In this document: one piece after another, positions 42,901 to 52,610 of the stretch
Numbering within the stretch: the stretch's first letter is position 1
Layout: the number at the start of each line of letters is the position of its first letter
NCBI GenBank assembly: GCA_900319695.1
Contig: ONPN01000008.1
Location: 1 to 64,000 of the forward strand
Reading direction: 5' to 3'
From: an uncultured Eubacteriales bacterium
GTDB taxonomy: Bacteria; Bacillota; Clostridia; Oscillospirales; Oscillospiraceae
DNA: 64,000 nucleotides
Notes under the pieces: model-generated
Told to the model about the DNA's origin: nothing
The model's database searches: none
Seen by the model: only the letters and a program-made list of their open reading frames with translations
Translations under genes and position numbers: made by a program

Positions 42901-45683
42901 TCGGAAACCCATACGGGCGTGACGTACCTAAGATAATCGGAATCGGAATAGTCGATGAAATCATCTACATCGACATTTAGTCTTGCAGCCTCGCTTGCTT
43001 TCAGACTCTCAACTAATCCGCGTGCTTTTCCGCCGTTCTTAATAGCAAGGTCCGATGCTTCTGTCGGGCTGTCTTCATTGTAGTTACGTGGTACATCAAA
43101 AAGAACTTTATAAGTTTTCCCATCAAGGCTCGCAGTAGTCGGAGTCTTTTCAACCTCGCCTTTCTTTACCTTGACTTCTTCATCGTTAATCTGTCTGACG
43201 ACAAACTCATTCAGGTATGCGTCGTTCGCCAACGGCGTCATCTTAAAAACAAAGGTATCGTCATTGTATCCTTGGATTGGCTGAGTAGCGCCCGGAATCG
43301 TATAGGACGTTTGATAGCCTTGGGCATTACTGGGCTTTACTCCATCTGTCTGCGTAACTGTGACTTTGCCGGTGCCAATAACCTCAACATTAAAGGAAAT
43401 CTTATTGCGAACCTTGAAGGTGTTGCTTCGTCTGCCCTGTCCGCCTGCCGTGGGGGTGATAACGCAGAAAATCGACTGTCCTATAAGGTTATCAGTTACT
43501 ACCGTATATTCATTTTTACCTTCTTCATATGTTCCGGACGAAAGCGGGTTATCGCTGCCTTCTCTGTACCATTTATATGTGTAGTTTCCCAATTCAGTAT
43601 CCGGCAAATCTACTTTGAGGGTATCATTTAAAAGCACAAACTGATATGTGTTGGCGTCGCTGATATATGTCCCCGTGCTGGTGATTAGCTTTAAATCATC
43701 CTCGCCGCCAGAACCACGAAGGGCGGTGTTGCCGCCCTTGGTTAAGTTGAAACCTAAGTAGTCAGAAAAGTGGTCTGCGTGGATGATAACTTTATTGCCC
43801 TTGATCTCAAAATCAGTTACAAGTTCCCATTCGCCGGTCTCACTGTTCTTATGGTAAAATTCGAGTTCGTCGCCCTCCTCATAGTTCTCGGGGAGATCCA
43901 TCTCAAAGGTCACGCCGCCCTGCGCCGCGACTTCCTCATTGGACATTTCTGTGCCATCCTCACGGAGCGGGGTTACCTTTTTTGCGACTATTCCGGCAGG
44001 ATCATCGGCAGAAATACCCTTCTCATCCATCAGGTCTTTAAACTCGTTGACGGTTTCCTCAGAGGAGGCCTCCTGCTTGGTAGGCGTGGTTTCACCGCCG
44101 TTCCCGGCGGCTGCCGGGGCGGCCAGAACCGCGAAGGGCGGGTAGGGGTAAGCGCCGCTGCTGACGGTAGCGCTGCCATCGCTCAGGAAGAAGTTTGCAG
44201 GCGACCAGCTATAGGTGCTGTAATCGTATGTATAAACCTGAACGGACGCCGCGTCGGCACCCTCGGGGAGGGGCAGGTCAAAGCGGACGCCGCCAGCGGG
44301 AATCTCGCCCAGCGCATGGCCGTTCGCGTCGACCGGGGTATAGGACGCCACCACGTACTTTGCGTCGGCTGCGTTCTGCTCGGCCAGGAAAGCGCCAAAG
44401 GAGGAATACATGTCGCGGCAGTCTTCCACGATCGCGCCGACGGGCTGCGCCCCTGCGGGCTCTTTCTCGGACTCCTCTTCCTTGGACTCCTCTTCCTTGG
44501 ACTCCTCAACGACAGGCTCCTCAACCGTGGGTTCCACGACAGCCGACTCGGCGGGCTTCTCAGCGCCGCAGACGGTGCAGACGCCGTCCTCGCCGTAGCT
44601 GTGATCCTTCGCGGGGATGGCGACGGTCTCCGTGACATTGCAGACGGTGCAGGTGTGCTCCTGCTCACCGGCCTCGGTGCAGGTGGCCTCCTTCGTCACG
44701 GTGAAGTCGCCCCAGGTGTGGGCGGCGGGGATGACGACAGTCTCCTTGTACTCGCAGACGGCGCAGGTGTGCTCCTTGCTGCCGTCCTCGGTGCAGGTGG
44801 CTTCCTTGAGGATCGTAAAGTCGCCGTAGCTGTGGCCCTTCGCGGGAATCTCGCCGAAGTCCTCGGCGCCGCAGCGCTCGCAGACGCGCTTGGTCGTGCC
44901 GGTCTCGGTGCAGGTGGGCTCCTTCACGGTGACAAACTCGCCCCAGTCATGGCCGAGAGCGGGAATGTCGACATACTCCTTCTCGCCGCAGCGCAGGCAT
45001 TCGCGCACCTTGGTGCCCGCCGCGGTGCAGGTGGGCTCAACCGTGACGGTGTAATCGCCCCATTCGTGGCCGAGGGGGTCAAGCTCCTCATAGCCGCGAA
45101 TTTCCTCGCAGACCGAGCACTGCTCATAGGCGGTATGGCCGCCCGCGGTGCAGGTCGGGGCCTGGGCGTCCTGCTTCTCATAGAAATGGTCGGGAAGCTC
45201 GAAGATATACTGCTTGTATCTGTTCTCCAGGTCGGCTAACAGAGCAGGGTCATCCGCAAGAGCCTGCGCCTCTTCGGCGGACATCATGCTGACCTCTGCC
45301 TGAACCTCATCCAGCGCGGCCAGGTACAGCCACTCCGCGCTCTCCTTGCAGTAGGCGCAGGACTTGTAGAGGATATGGGGATTCTCCTCCGTGCAGTCTC
45401 CCCACGCGCAGATGTACGCCGGATCGTACACCTCGATCCAAAGGTGCTGCCCATCCTCAGAGGCCAGGCAGACGTTTGGGTCTGTGTAGTCCAAAGCCTG
45501 CTCAGGCATGACGAACGGCGCGTCGGGCGCAGCACCGCCCATAGCCGCAGCCTGGGCCGCCTGGGCCGACGCGATCATCGCCGCGAAGTCCGCGTCCCCC
45601 GCCAGCGCCGAAACCGGCAGCAGCGACAGACACATCAGCAGCGCCATTGCAAGCGCAAGTACTCTTGTCAGGTTCTTTTTCAT
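39966..45683 (-). CDS. Very large cell-surface protein with CxxC/GH repeats and variant sorting tail
   Basis: 1905 residues. ATG 45683 after GAGAGG; signal peptide MKKNLTRVLALAMALLMCLS...ALA. Residues about 150-420 hold five or six repeats of about 38 residues (PTCTAAGTKVRECLRCGEKE...IPALGHDWG), with Cys and His spaced as if to bind metal. An acidic EESKEEESKEEESE linker follows, then beta-rich and InlB-type modules (FKGWNTEPDFTGDSYKAGD, FKEWKVKDG). The C-terminus SPRTADDSHLG, a hydrophobic helix and RKRRKARR look like a sortase signal with LPxTG altered to SPRTA. Codons for roughly residues 650-1870 are less GC-rich than the N-terminal third, suggesting mosaic origin. Likely adhesin or wall protein. 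Confidence 0.85.
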   Translation of the reverse strand: MKKNLTRVLALAMALLMCLSLLPVSALAGDADFAAMIASAQAAQAAAMGGAAPDAPFVMPEQALDYTDPNVCLASEDGQHLWIEVYDPAYICAWGDCTEENPHILYKSCAYCKESAEWLYLAALDEVQAEVSMMSAEEAQALADDPALLADLENRYKQYIFELPDHFYEKQDAQAPTCTAGGHTAYEQCSVCEEIRGYEELDPLGHEWGDYTVTVEPTCTAAGTKVRECLRCGEKEYVDIPALGHDWGEFVTVKEPTCTETGTTKRVCERCGAEDFGEIPAKGHSYGDFTILKEATCTEDGSKEHTCAVCEYKETVVIPAAHTWGDFTVTKEATCTEAGEQEHTCTVCNVTETVAIPAKDHSYGEDGVCTVCGAEKPAESAVVEPTVEEPVVEESKEEESKEEESEKEPAGAQPVGAIVEDCRDMYSSFGAFLAEQNAADAKYVVASYTPVDANGHALGEIPAGGVRFDLPLPEGADAASVQVYTYDYSTYSWSPANFFLSDGSATVSSGAYPYPPFAVLAAPAAAGNGGETTPTKQEASSEETVNEFKDLMDEKGISADDPAGIVAKKVTPLREDGTEMSNEEVAAQGGVTFEMDLPENYEEGDELEFYHKNSETGEWELVTDFEIKGNKVIIHADHFSDYLGFNLTKGGNTALRGSGGEDDLKLITSTGTYISDANTYQFVLLNDTLKVDLPDTELGNYTYKWYREGSDNPLSSGTYEEGKNEYTVVTDNLIGQSIFCVITPTAGGQGRRSNTFKVRNKISFNVEVIGTGKVTVTQTDGVKPSNAQGYQTSYTIPGATQPIQGYNDDTFVFKMTPLANDAYLNEFVVRQINDEEVKVKKGEVEKTPTTASLDGKTYKVLFDVPRNYNEDSPTEASDLAIKNGGKARGLVESLKASEAARLNVDVDDFIDYSDSDYLRYVTPVWVSDALALSDTSPGAIEAMNGYIFKLNYPSNDVKNNKDNYVVFVYHYNGTTWDGPLTDVTLDDDFIIVRYNDFTPFTVLALPKISVTETINGSGTVKRDGTEISSGTYSGASAGTVLNYSVTPASGYATKSVKFNGEEKLNASGEYQFTITTTPNPNTFEVTFVQLEVVEEEASSEVKSSFDTYAAANDLTEAAKKVVKETPKWVGGESLTQDEIEKTGGISIELPYPTDQVKAERANYVIQVFQQNGSTWTEITDSISQTDTGLMLTTTNFAPFAVTAVRKDVTLKFQVGDTAIPALDMPARNGKAVKLPDGSAYSGDKAFKGWNTEPDFTGDSYKAGDSYTPNSGTEPEIKFYAELVTAVTVTFEPGEGVGAVYTQQVPQGVATDLIKNEFTRPEYVFKEWKVKDGTATYKDRGQITTTAPVTLVAQWTAGTAPSAPSDLSLGRSLLNYGNTDLENQAGLISGINSSMEVYAGHGQWNQVTGSTYSVKEPGIIEIRFKSNPTLGTPASESAFVLVPAYFTEASDPVEVEPSTINGKTLTTYKYTVKLYEEYENGTTEEKHETALKEDVMFLLSYPPGLSKGDYQYTLYHESVAAGNEVAIEELTNGIRGSSNAFSDYYLTIEPKLKGTVSLEYYEPQGGKAATSSTPCAGGVIQATVKGSNNEGELSYRWWRYDNDEDTEPVLVQDWKTAENIGDFYEVTAPDLQKKLQCEVKSTNPATGTISSAKSAPVDIVPVEVYNSSEGYIGYFDGVTTGMQYRTEYGNWTDVPGDGTLVENRLYFKEPGTYTFRNKGENDPDFWDGGTIEAWYIIGFTSTNGTSTSTTTGGGTTTTTGTGTTYMYMIPDSSTTGTPVRLSASTTQSYIKHYGTGNTWLVSYNAPARFYIEMKPSSGSYVHYSQNGDPWVSGGASTEGVRVYLGSGRNGNVDRNDYFNVIYNRSSTSPRTADDSHLGLWSALCFMSLAGATVLLNGQRKRRKARR

Positions 45684-45753
45684 GGCCGTAAACCTCTCTG
45701 TTTGGAGAAAATTTGTAAACAATCGTAACTTTTTAGACTTTTTTACAACTGTT

Positions 45754-45782
45754 ATTATACCATAGCCTCCAGTGGTTGGCAA
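45754..45782 (-). promoter_or_regulatory. Promoter of the giant surface-protein gene
   Basis: Minus-strand TTGCCA (45777-45782), 17 bases, TATAAT (45754-45759). Confidence 0.7.
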
Positions 45783-45789
45783 GAATTTT

Positions 45790-45818
45790 GTTGACAATAA
45801 TTGATAATTTATGTCAAC
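45790..45818. promoter_or_regulatory. Inverted repeat upstream of the surface-protein promoter
   Basis: GTTGACAATAA...TTTATGTCAAC, arms of 11 with two mismatches around an AT-rich centre, directly upstream of the -35. A possible operator. Confidence 0.4.
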
Positions 45819-45889
45819 TACTGAACAGGAGGGTGTTTCCGCCCGCTTTGTTTGGACGCCTGCGGGACCGCGCCGGGGCGAAAGATACG

Positions 45890-45935
45890 AAAAAGAGACC
45901 GAATCGGGACGTGCTGCCCTCTTCGGTCTCTTTTT
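45890..45935. terminator. Terminator of the V-ATPase operon
   Basis: AAAAAGAGACCGAA (to 45903) and TTCGGTCTCTTTTT (45922-45935), T-runs on both strands; the operon end (subunit D) lies 23 bases away. Confidence 0.88.
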
Positions 45936-45957
45936 ATAATAGGATGGGTTTTGGCAA

Positions 45958-46608
45958 CTACTTGAAGTTGTGGGCCTCCTGGAGCACCATTTCCTTGACC
46001 TTTAGGAGACGGACCTTGGTGGCGTTCTCGTTCTCCTCCAGCTTCATGGTGATGTACTTGATGTTCGACTCAAGGTCGGGGATCATCACGTACTCGAGGG
46101 CGTTGACCCGGCGGCGGGTCTTCTCGATCTCCTCAGCCAAAAGCTGCATGGTCTTCTCCACCTGGGCCAGCTCCAGCATGTCCTCGAAGACCTTCGCCAT
46201 GTGCTCCAGCGCGTCGTCCAGCTCGCCGCTGGTCTGCGCGAAGCCGTAGGGGTAAATCTCCGTGGGGTCGTTGTTCTTCGTCGTGAAGCTGTAGACGGGG
46301 ACGTTGACCGACATGATGTTCTTGAACTTCATGTCCAGCTCCACGCTCTGGCGCGGGTAGAGCAGGGCCTGCTCCAGCATCTCGGGCGACATGATGGAGC
46401 TTGCGACCTGGAGCGAGGCAAAGGCTTCGGTCAGCCCCTCCTCCACGCGGGTGCGCAGCTGCTTGTTGAGCTTGACCACGTCCATGAACTGGCGCATCAG
46501 CTCGTCGCGCTTATCCTTGAGCAGCTTGTGCCCGCGTCTCGCGGTGCGCAGCCTGCCCTTGAGCTGATTGAGGACCATTCTGGTCGGGATGATAGTCGTA
46601 CCTGCCAA
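45958..46608 (-). CDS. ntpD: V-type ATPase subunit D
   Basis: 216 residues. Central-stalk coiled-coil rotor subunit. PTRMVLNQLKGRLRTARRGHKLLKDKRDEL at the N-terminus (in two parts) and a C-terminal EEIEKTRRRVNALEYVMIP helix are diagnostic. Last gene of the operon, following B. Confidence 0.97.
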   Translation of the reverse strand: MAGTTIIPTRMVLNQLKGRLRTARRGHKLLKDKRDELMRQFMDVVKLNKQLRTRVEEGLTEAFASLQVASSIMSPEMLEQALLYPRQSVELDMKFKNIMSVNVPVYSFTTKNNDPTEIYPYGFAQTSGELDDALEHMAKVFEDMLELAQVEKTMQLLAEEIEKTRRRVNALEYVMIPDLESNIKYITMKLEENENATKVRLLKVKEMVLQEAHNFK

Positions 46609-46640
46609 AAAGCATCACCTCCGTAATGATGATTTGGGTT

Positions 46641-48014
46641 TTACTTCTTGGGAAGGTATTTCTCAATAAACTCGGGCTTGATGCGCTTGAGCTCACGCTT
46701 GGGCAGGATGCTCAGAAGCTCCCAGCCGATGTTCAGCGTCTCCTCAATGGAGCGGTTGGTCTCGTTGCCCTGGCTGACGTAGACGCGCTCAAACTCCTCG
46801 GCAAACTTGGCAAACAGCTTGTCGTCCTCGGAAAGCGCGGCCTCGCCCAGAATGGTCATGAGCTCCTTGGCGTCCTTGCCGCGGGAATAGGCGGCGAAGA
46901 GCTGGTTCATGGTGCCGGCGTGGTCCTCGCGGGTCTTGCCGACGCCGATGCCCTTGTCCTTCAGACGGCTCAGGGAGGGCAGGACGTTCACGGGAGGCAC
47001 GATGCCCTTGCGGTGCAGCTCGCGGCTCAGGATGATCTGGCCCTCGGTGATGTAGCCGGTCAGGTCGGGGATGGGGTGGGTCTTGTCGTCCTCGGGCATG
47101 GTCAGGATCGGGATCATGGTGATCGAGCCCTTGTGCCCGATGCGGCGGCCGGCGCGCTCGTACATGGTGGCAAGGTCGGTGTACATGTAGCCGGGGTAGC
47201 CGCGGCGGCCCGGGACCTCTTTCTTCGCGGCGGAAATCTCACGCAGGGCCTCGGCGTAGTTGGTGATGTCGGTCAGGATGACCAGCACGTGCATGTCCTT
47301 CTCAAAGGCCAGATACTCGGCGGCGGTCAGGGCCATGCGCGGGGTGGCAATGCGCTCGACCGCGGGGTCGTTGGCGAGGTTCGAGAAGACGACGGTGCGG
47401 TCGATGGCGCCGGTGCGGCGGAAGTCGTTGATGAAGTACTCGGACTCCTCAAACGTGATGCCGATGGCGGCAAAGACGACGGCGAAGGCCTCATTGTCGC
47501 CCAGCACCTTCGCCTGACGCGCGATCTGCGCGGCGAGGGCCGCGTGGGGCAGACCGGAGCCGGAGAAGATCGGCAGTTTCTGGCCGCGGACCAGGGTGTT
47601 CAGGCCGTCGATGGTGGAAACGCCGGTCTGGATGAACTCGGCGGGGTAGGCGCGGGCGGCGGGGTTCATGGGCAGGCCGTTGATGTCCATGTGGGCGTCG
47701 GCCAGGATGGCGGGGCCGCCGTCGATGGGCTGGCCCATGCCGTTGAAGACGCGGCCCAGCATGTCCTCGCTCACGGCGAGCTGCTGCGGGTGGCCGAGGA
47801 AGCGAACCTTGGACTCGGCCAGGTTGATGCCCTGGGCGGACTCGAACAGCTGCACGACAGCCTTGTTGCCCTCGACCTCGAGCACCTTGCAGCGCCTCGT
47901 TTCGCCGCTGGGCAGCTCGATCTCGCCGAGCTCGTCATAGGTGACGCCCTCGACGTTTTCGACCACCATCAGAGGGCTCGCGATCTCGCGTATGGTCTTA
48001 TACTCTTTAATCAT
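46641..48014 (-). CDS. ntpB: V-type ATPase subunit B
   Basis: 457 residues; regulatory nucleotide-binding subunit of the V1 hexamer. [54 protein letters not shown] (degenerate P-loop typical of B) and [17 protein letters not shown]. The start overlaps the end of A by 4 bases (ATGA). Confidence 0.98.
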   Translation of the reverse strand: MIKEYKTIREIASPLMVVENVEGVTYDELGEIELPSGETRRCKVLEVEGNKAVVQLFESAQGINLAESKVRFLGHPQQLAVSEDMLGRVFNGMGQPIDGGPAILADAHMDINGLPMNPAARAYPAEFIQTGVSTIDGLNTLVRGQKLPIFSGSGLPHAALAAQIARQAKVLGDNEAFAVVFAAIGITFEESEYFINDFRRTGAIDRTVVFSNLANDPAVERIATPRMALTAAEYLAFEKDMHVLVILTDITNYAEALREISAAKKEVPGRRGYPGYMYTDLATMYERAGRRIGHKGSITMIPILTMPEDDKTHPIPDLTGYITEGQIILSRELHRKGIVPPVNVLPSLSRLKDKGIGVGKTREDHAGTMNQLFAAYSRGKDAKELMTILGEAALSEDDKLFAKFAEEFERVYVSQGNETNRSIEETLNIGWELLSILPKRELKRIKPEFIEKYLPKK

Positions 48015-49756
48015 TCTTCCTCACCTCCGGCGACAACGTCCTCGATCTGCTGCTCCATCTCGGCGATGATGGCGTCGTAATCCTCGCTGAACGTCTTGGC
48101 GTCGGCCATCTTGGCGCGGCCGATCTTTTCACGCGCGGGAATGACGAACAGGGCCTCCATGTCGGCGTGCTTCTTGAGCGCCTCGCGGCAGACCGCGTCG
48201 TACTGGAGCACCATGTCCAGAAGCCTGTACTGCTTGGCATAGGAGGAGAAGGCGTCCTCATCGACGAAAGCGTTCTGCTGCAGGAAGTCCTCGCGGATCA
48301 TCTTGGCCGTCTCCATGGTGAGACGGTCGGCGGGGCTGAGGGAATCCTGGCCGACCAGGCGCACGATCTCCTGCAGTTCGCTCTCCTCCTGGAGGATGTG
48401 CATGGCCTGCTCGCGGTTTTTCATGTACTGCTCGCCGAACTGCTCGGTGTACCAGCCTCTGAGGGTGTCCATGTACAGCGAGTAGGAGGTCAGCCAGTTG
48501 ATGGCCGGGAAGTGGCGGGCATAGGCGAGGCTGGAGTCCAGGGCCCAGAAGACCTTGACGATACGCATGGTCGCCTGGGAGACAGGCTCGGAAATATCGC
48601 CGCCCGGAGGCGACACCGCGCCGATGGCGGTGACGGAGCCGCGGCGCTCCTCCCCGGTGCCGAGGCACTGGACGACGCCGGCGCGCTCGTAAAACTGGGC
48701 GAGACGGGAGGCGAGGTAGGCGGGATAGCCCTCTTCGCCGGGCATCTCTTCGAGACGACCGGACATCTCGCGCAGGGCCTCGGCCCAGCGGGAGGTGGAG
48801 TCGGCCAGAACCGCCACGTCGTAGCCCATGTCGCGGAAGTACTCGGCGATGGTGATGCCGGTGTAGATGCCGGTGTAGATGGACGCCTCACGCGCCGCCA
48901 CGGGCATGTCGGAAGTGTTTGCAATCAGCACGGTGCGCTTCATCAGCGGCTCGCCGTTGCGCGGGTCCTTCAGCTCGGGGAACTCCATCAGAACGTCGGT
49001 CATCTCATTGCCGCGCTCGCCGCAGCCGATGTAGACCACGATGTCCACGTCGGACCACTTGGCGAGCTGGTGCTGCACCACGGTCTTGCCCGAGCCGAAG
49101 GGGCCGGGAACAGCGGCGGTGCCGCCCTTGGCAATGGGGAAGAGCGTGTCGATGATGCGCTGGCCGGAGTTCATGGGGCGGGCGGGGACGAATTTTCTCT
49201 TGTAGGGGCGCTGGATACGGACTGGCCAGCGCTGCACCATGGTGAGGGCCTTCTCGCCCTTGTCGGTCTTGACCTTCGCCACGGTCTCATCGACGGTGTA
49301 CTCGCCCTTCTTGATGACCCAGGTCACCTCGCCGGAGACGCCGTTCGGGACCATGATCTTGTGAAGGATGGCGCTGGTCTCCTGCACGGTGCCGAGCACA
49401 TCGCCGGGGCCGACTTTGTCGCCGGGCTTGGCGACGGGGACGAACTCCCATTTCTTTGCGCGGTTGAGCGCGGGCACGTCCGTGCCGCGGGTGATGCAGT
49501 CTCCGGTGAGGGCGCGCATCTCGGGCAGCGGGCGCTGGATGCCGTCATAGATATTGTCCAGCATGCCGGGTCCGAGTTCGACGGACATGGGCATACCGGT
49601 GGTCACGACCTCGGCGCCGGGTCCGAGTCCGGAGGTCTCCTCGTAGACCTGGATGGACGCGGTGTCGCCGGTCATGTTCAGGATCTCGCCGATCAGGCGC
49701 TGAGAGCCCACGCGCACAACGTCGGAGACGTTGGCGTCCGCCAGGCCCTCGGCCAC
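48011..49756 (-). CDS. ntpA: V-type ATPase catalytic subunit A, N-terminus apparently shortened
   Basis: 581 residues from the GTG at 49754-49756. Walker [19 protein letters not shown], the A-specific non-homologous insert, and [18 protein letters not shown] are present, so it is the ATP-hydrolysing subunit. The homologous N-terminus continues upstream in frame as [11 protein letters not shown], but a TAA at 49778-49780 stands immediately before that Lys, where the usual start Met and several residues should be. No ATG and no well-placed ribosome site (only AAAAGG at 49773-49778, about 17 bases from the GTG) remain. The spacer upstream carries a hairpin element. Expression in this form is doubtful, or the region is wrong. 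Confidence 0.9.
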   Translation of the reverse strand: MAEGLADANVSDVVRVGSQRLIGEILNMTGDTASIQVYEETSGLGPGAEVVTTGMPMSVELGPGMLDNIYDGIQRPLPEMRALTGDCITRGTDVPALNRAKKWEFVPVAKPGDKVGPGDVLGTVQETSAILHKIMVPNGVSGEVTWVIKKGEYTVDETVAKVKTDKGEKALTMVQRWPVRIQRPYKRKFVPARPMNSGQRIIDTLFPIAKGGTAAVPGPFGSGKTVVQHQLAKWSDVDIVVYIGCGERGNEMTDVLMEFPELKDPRNGEPLMKRTVLIANTSDMPVAAREASIYTGIYTGITIAEYFRDMGYDVAVLADSTSRWAEALREMSGRLEEMPGEEGYPAYLASRLAQFYERAGVVQCLGTGEERRGSVTAIGAVSPPGGDISEPVSQATMRIVKVFWALDSSLAYARHFPAINWLTSYSLYMDTLRGWYTEQFGEQYMKNREQAMHILQEESELQEIVRLVGQDSLSPADRLTMETAKMIREDFLQQNAFVDEDAFSSYAKQYRLLDMVLQYDAVCREALKKHADMEALFVIPAREKIGRAKMADAKTFSEDYDAIIAEMEQQIEDVVAGGEEE

Positions 49757-49777
49757 GACAAGCGGTCCGGATACCTT

Positions 49778-49980
49778 TTATTTCGATTGAGAAACGCGGT
49801 TTCTCAATCGAGATACTCGCGCGTATCGCACGCGGCTCACGGGGGAATCGCCGCGTTTGGTCGGCGCGAGAGCTCGCATGGCTCGCTTTATGGTGTTTTT
49901 GCCTCGGCGAAGCTGAGGCAAAAACGGATTTAAGAAAGAGCCTTTCTCATTCCGAGCTTGCAAGCCTCTTGAAAAATTTT
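49778..49980 (-). repeat. Hairpin-bearing insertion between ntpF and ntpA
   Basis: A roughly 200-bp spacer in an otherwise tight operon. It contains TTTCGATTGAGAAAC / GTTTCTCAATCGAGA around GCG (about 49780-49813), TTTTTGCCTC / GAGGCAAAAA (49896-49925), and GC-rich GCGAGAGCTCGC-type palindromes between. Architecture resembles 15558-15668 before greA. It replaces the expected ntpA start region. Confidence 0.7.
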
Positions 49981-49983
49981 TTA

Positions 49984-50307
49984 TCAGTCTCCCAGGATGT
50001 TTGTGCCGACAGCGCGCTCGACCGCGGCCTTGAGGGCCTGGAGGCCCTGGCCGGTAGAGCCCTCGCGGCCCGGGATCAGGATGATGGCGGGGCTGGGGCT
50101 GTCCTTGAATTTGTTGATCTCTCCCTTGAGCTGCTCGGCGAAGGTCTCTTCTATATAAATAATAGCGTACTCTTCGTCGCTCTCACGGGTGAGAGTGCGG
50201 AGGATCTTCCCTGCCTCGGCAGAATCTTCGGCAGGGAAGCAGTCCAGTCCCAGGGCCTTGAAGCCCATGACGGTGTCTCTGCCGCCTATAACCGCAATCT
50301 TAAGCAT
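49984..50307 (-). CDS. ntpG: V-type ATPase subunit F
   Basis: 107 residues. Small Rossmann-like stalk subunit (MLKIAVIGGRDTVMGFKALG, IIYIEETFAEQLKGEI, IILIPGREGSTGQGL). ATG 50307 overlaps the end of subunit C by 8 bases. Named F in archaeal and V-type nomenclature, NtpG in Enterococcus. Confidence 0.95.
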   Translation of the reverse strand: MLKIAVIGGRDTVMGFKALGLDCFPAEDSAEAGKILRTLTRESDEEYAIIYIEETFAEQLKGEINKFKDSPSPAIILIPGREGSTGQGLQALKAAVERAVGTNILGD

Positions 50308-51292
50308 ACAGATCACGCAGCCTTTCCCGGATGGCCTGGGGCCTCACGCCAGCAAGCCTGCCCGTCAATATCATTCTGACCGCCTGAATCTCTCCCTCGA
50401 CCGCGGCGAGATAGGCCGCCACCGCCTCGGGCCCGTAGCTGACCAGCTTGGCGGAGCGGAGATAATTCGTCACCGCGTTGTCGCAGGCCCGCTCGAAGGG
50501 GGTCATGCTGCCGCCGGAGAGCGCTTCAGCTCCCAGCGCGGCCGCCTTTTCCAGCGGCGTGTGGGCATAGAGCGCGGCGAGGCTGTCCTTGTCCGACGCG
50601 CCGATGAGGCGCTGCGCCGAGACGCTGCCGCCGTCGATGAGCACTTCGGCCAGGAAGTCCTGGTTCTTGCCCATTCTAAGGGTTCTCACAGCACTCTTGA
50701 GGTTTGCGCTGTCGACCGCGATTTTTGCGTAGCCGCGGAGAAAGTCGCTGTCCACGCGCTCGGCAACAAAGCGCAGCTCCTCAAAGTAGGCGCGGTCCAG
50801 CACGAAGTCCGAGAGCTGGGGGTTGGCCGTCCGCGCGAGGGTCGCCTTGGCCTCCGCCATGGCCCTGCCGAGGGTCGCGGGCAGGAGGCTGTAATGCTCC
50901 TCGTTGTAGATTTCCAGCAGTTCCTGTCCCGGGACGCGGCCCGCGTCAGAGAGCAGGCGCTTCGCGTCGGTGCCCACGGCCTCGGCCTTGAGAATGGCCT
51001 TGGCGTTGTGGTAGTCGTACTTGAGCTTGAAGAGATCCACCAGCTCCTTGTCCGGGGAGAGGCGCGAAAGCTCGCCAAAGATCTCCGCGCGGCGCTCGGC
51101 CAGGATCTCCTCGACCTCGGCGGCCGTGCTCTGGGACATGTCGGGGTAGCCGCAGTCCGTCAGGAGCTTGGCGGCGTCCTCATAGGAGCCCGCGTCCAGC
51201 ATACGCTCGGCCCGCTCATTGTTCAGGAGCTTCGGCTCCCGCGCGCGCAGCATGGCCGATACGCACAGATACGCTTCTTTTTTCGTTGACAA
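50300..51292 (-). CDS. ntpC: V-type ATPase subunit C (d-like)
   Basis: 330 residues from the TTG at 51290-51292, which follows GGGAGGG by 6 bases; an ATG at 51319 overlapping the E stop has no ribosome site. STKKEAYLCVSAMLRAREPKL then an all-helical protein with three similar segments (LFKLKYDYHNAKAILKAEA). It connects the rotor ring to the central stalk. Confidence 0.93.
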   Translation of the reverse strand: MSTKKEAYLCVSAMLRAREPKLLNNERAERMLDAGSYEDAAKLLTDCGYPDMSQSTAAEVEEILAERRAEIFGELSRLSPDKELVDLFKLKYDYHNAKAILKAEAVGTDAKRLLSDAGRVPGQELLEIYNEEHYSLLPATLGRAMAEAKATLARTANPQLSDFVLDRAYFEELRFVAERVDSDFLRGYAKIAVDSANLKSAVRTLRMGKNQDFLAEVLIDGGSVSAQRLIGASDKDSLAALYAHTPLEKAAALGAEALSGGSMTPFERACDNAVTNYLRSAKLVSYGPEAVAAYLAAVEGEIQAVRMILTGRLAGVRPQAIRERLRDLYA

Positions 51293-51318
51293 TGTTTTCC
51301 CTCCCTTGCTGAGGGTCA

Positions 51319-51906
51319 TCAGCCGAAGAGAACGCCGGCAAGCTCGGCGGCCATCTCGTCGCGGCAGAGATCGACCAGGAGCTCCGCCGTGCAGTTGGCC
51401 TCGATGCTCCCGCGGCGCAGGATCAGACCGCCCTTGAAGTCACCGGTCTCGGACGAGAGCCTGAGCTTTCCGCCCTTGAGCTTCTCATTCGCCGCCTTGA
51501 CGAGCTTGTCGCCGATGGCCTTGCGGTCGCGGGCGTTGAGCACGATCTCCTCGTCGCCGGTGACGCTGGCCTTGGCCGCCAGCTTCGCCAAAAACGCGAC
51601 GTACTGCGCCTCGGGCAGGTTTACCAGCTGATCGCAGGCGCGGTCAAAGCTCTCGGCCACCATGTCCTGCTTGAGGGCGAGGATGGCCTTGCGGCCTTCC
51701 ATCTTGGCGAGCCTGTCCATGCTGTCAAGCCTGTCCTGGTTGGCCTTGACGCCGGCGCGGATTCTCTCGGCATAGGCCTCTTTCGCCTTCTGCTCGTAGC
51801 TCTCGCGGATCCCGGCGCATTTTTCTTCCGCCTGCTTGAGGATCGCGTCGGCCCGGGCATTGGCGTCGGCCCCGATATGTGCGATGATTTTTTCCGTGCC
51901 CTTCAT
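51319..51906 (-). CDS. ntpE: V-type ATPase subunit E
   Basis: 195 residues. Peripheral stalk: long N-terminal helix (ADAILKQAEEKCAGIRESYE) and C-terminal globular domain with GGLILRRGSIEANCTAELLV. Pairs with the G/H subunit. Confidence 0.95.
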   Translation of the reverse strand: MKGTEKIIAHIGADANARADAILKQAEEKCAGIRESYEQKAKEAYAERIRAGVKANQDRLDSMDRLAKMEGRKAILALKQDMVAESFDRACDQLVNLPEAQYVAFLAKLAAKASVTGDEEIVLNARDRKAIGDKLVKAANEKLKGGKLRLSSETGDFKGGLILRRGSIEANCTAELLVDLCRDEMAAELAGVLFG

Positions 51907-51928
51907 AGCTTCACCTATCGCGCGCCGA

Positions 51929-52441
<513 letters not shown>

Positions 52442-52479
52442 TCAGGTTCCCTCGCTAAGGGAGCGCCGTGATTTTATCT

Positions 52480-52606
52480 GAGAGTGGAGAGTTGAGAGTG
52501 AAGAGTGGAGATAATGTGTCGCTTCGCGACGATTATGATTTTTAACAGTCCCCGAAGGGGACACCATAACTTCACTCTCCACTCTTCACTCTTCACACTC
52601 CACGCT
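52480..52606. repeat. TGGAGAG palindromic repeat, copy R5
   Basis: Left arm GAGAGTGGAGAGTTGAGAGTG, right arm CACTCTCCACTCTTCACTC in pieces up to 52606, interior hairpins GTCGCTTCGCGAC and GTCCCCGAAGGGGAC. Inside the V-ATPase operon, four bases after the ntpI stop. Confidence 0.85.
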
Positions 52607-52610
52607 CATA

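Noticed and set aside
43272..45239. Plus-strand frames (119 to 489 residues) opposite the giant surface-protein gene
   Set aside because: Shadow frames with no initiation signals; the minus-strand protein has a signal peptide, repeats and a sorting tail.
49778..49963. 61-residue minus-strand open frame upstream of ntpA as a small gene
   Set aside because: Basic, Arg-rich translation of palindromic spacer DNA with no ribosome site. It only happens to be in frame with ntpA and ends at the TAA before it.
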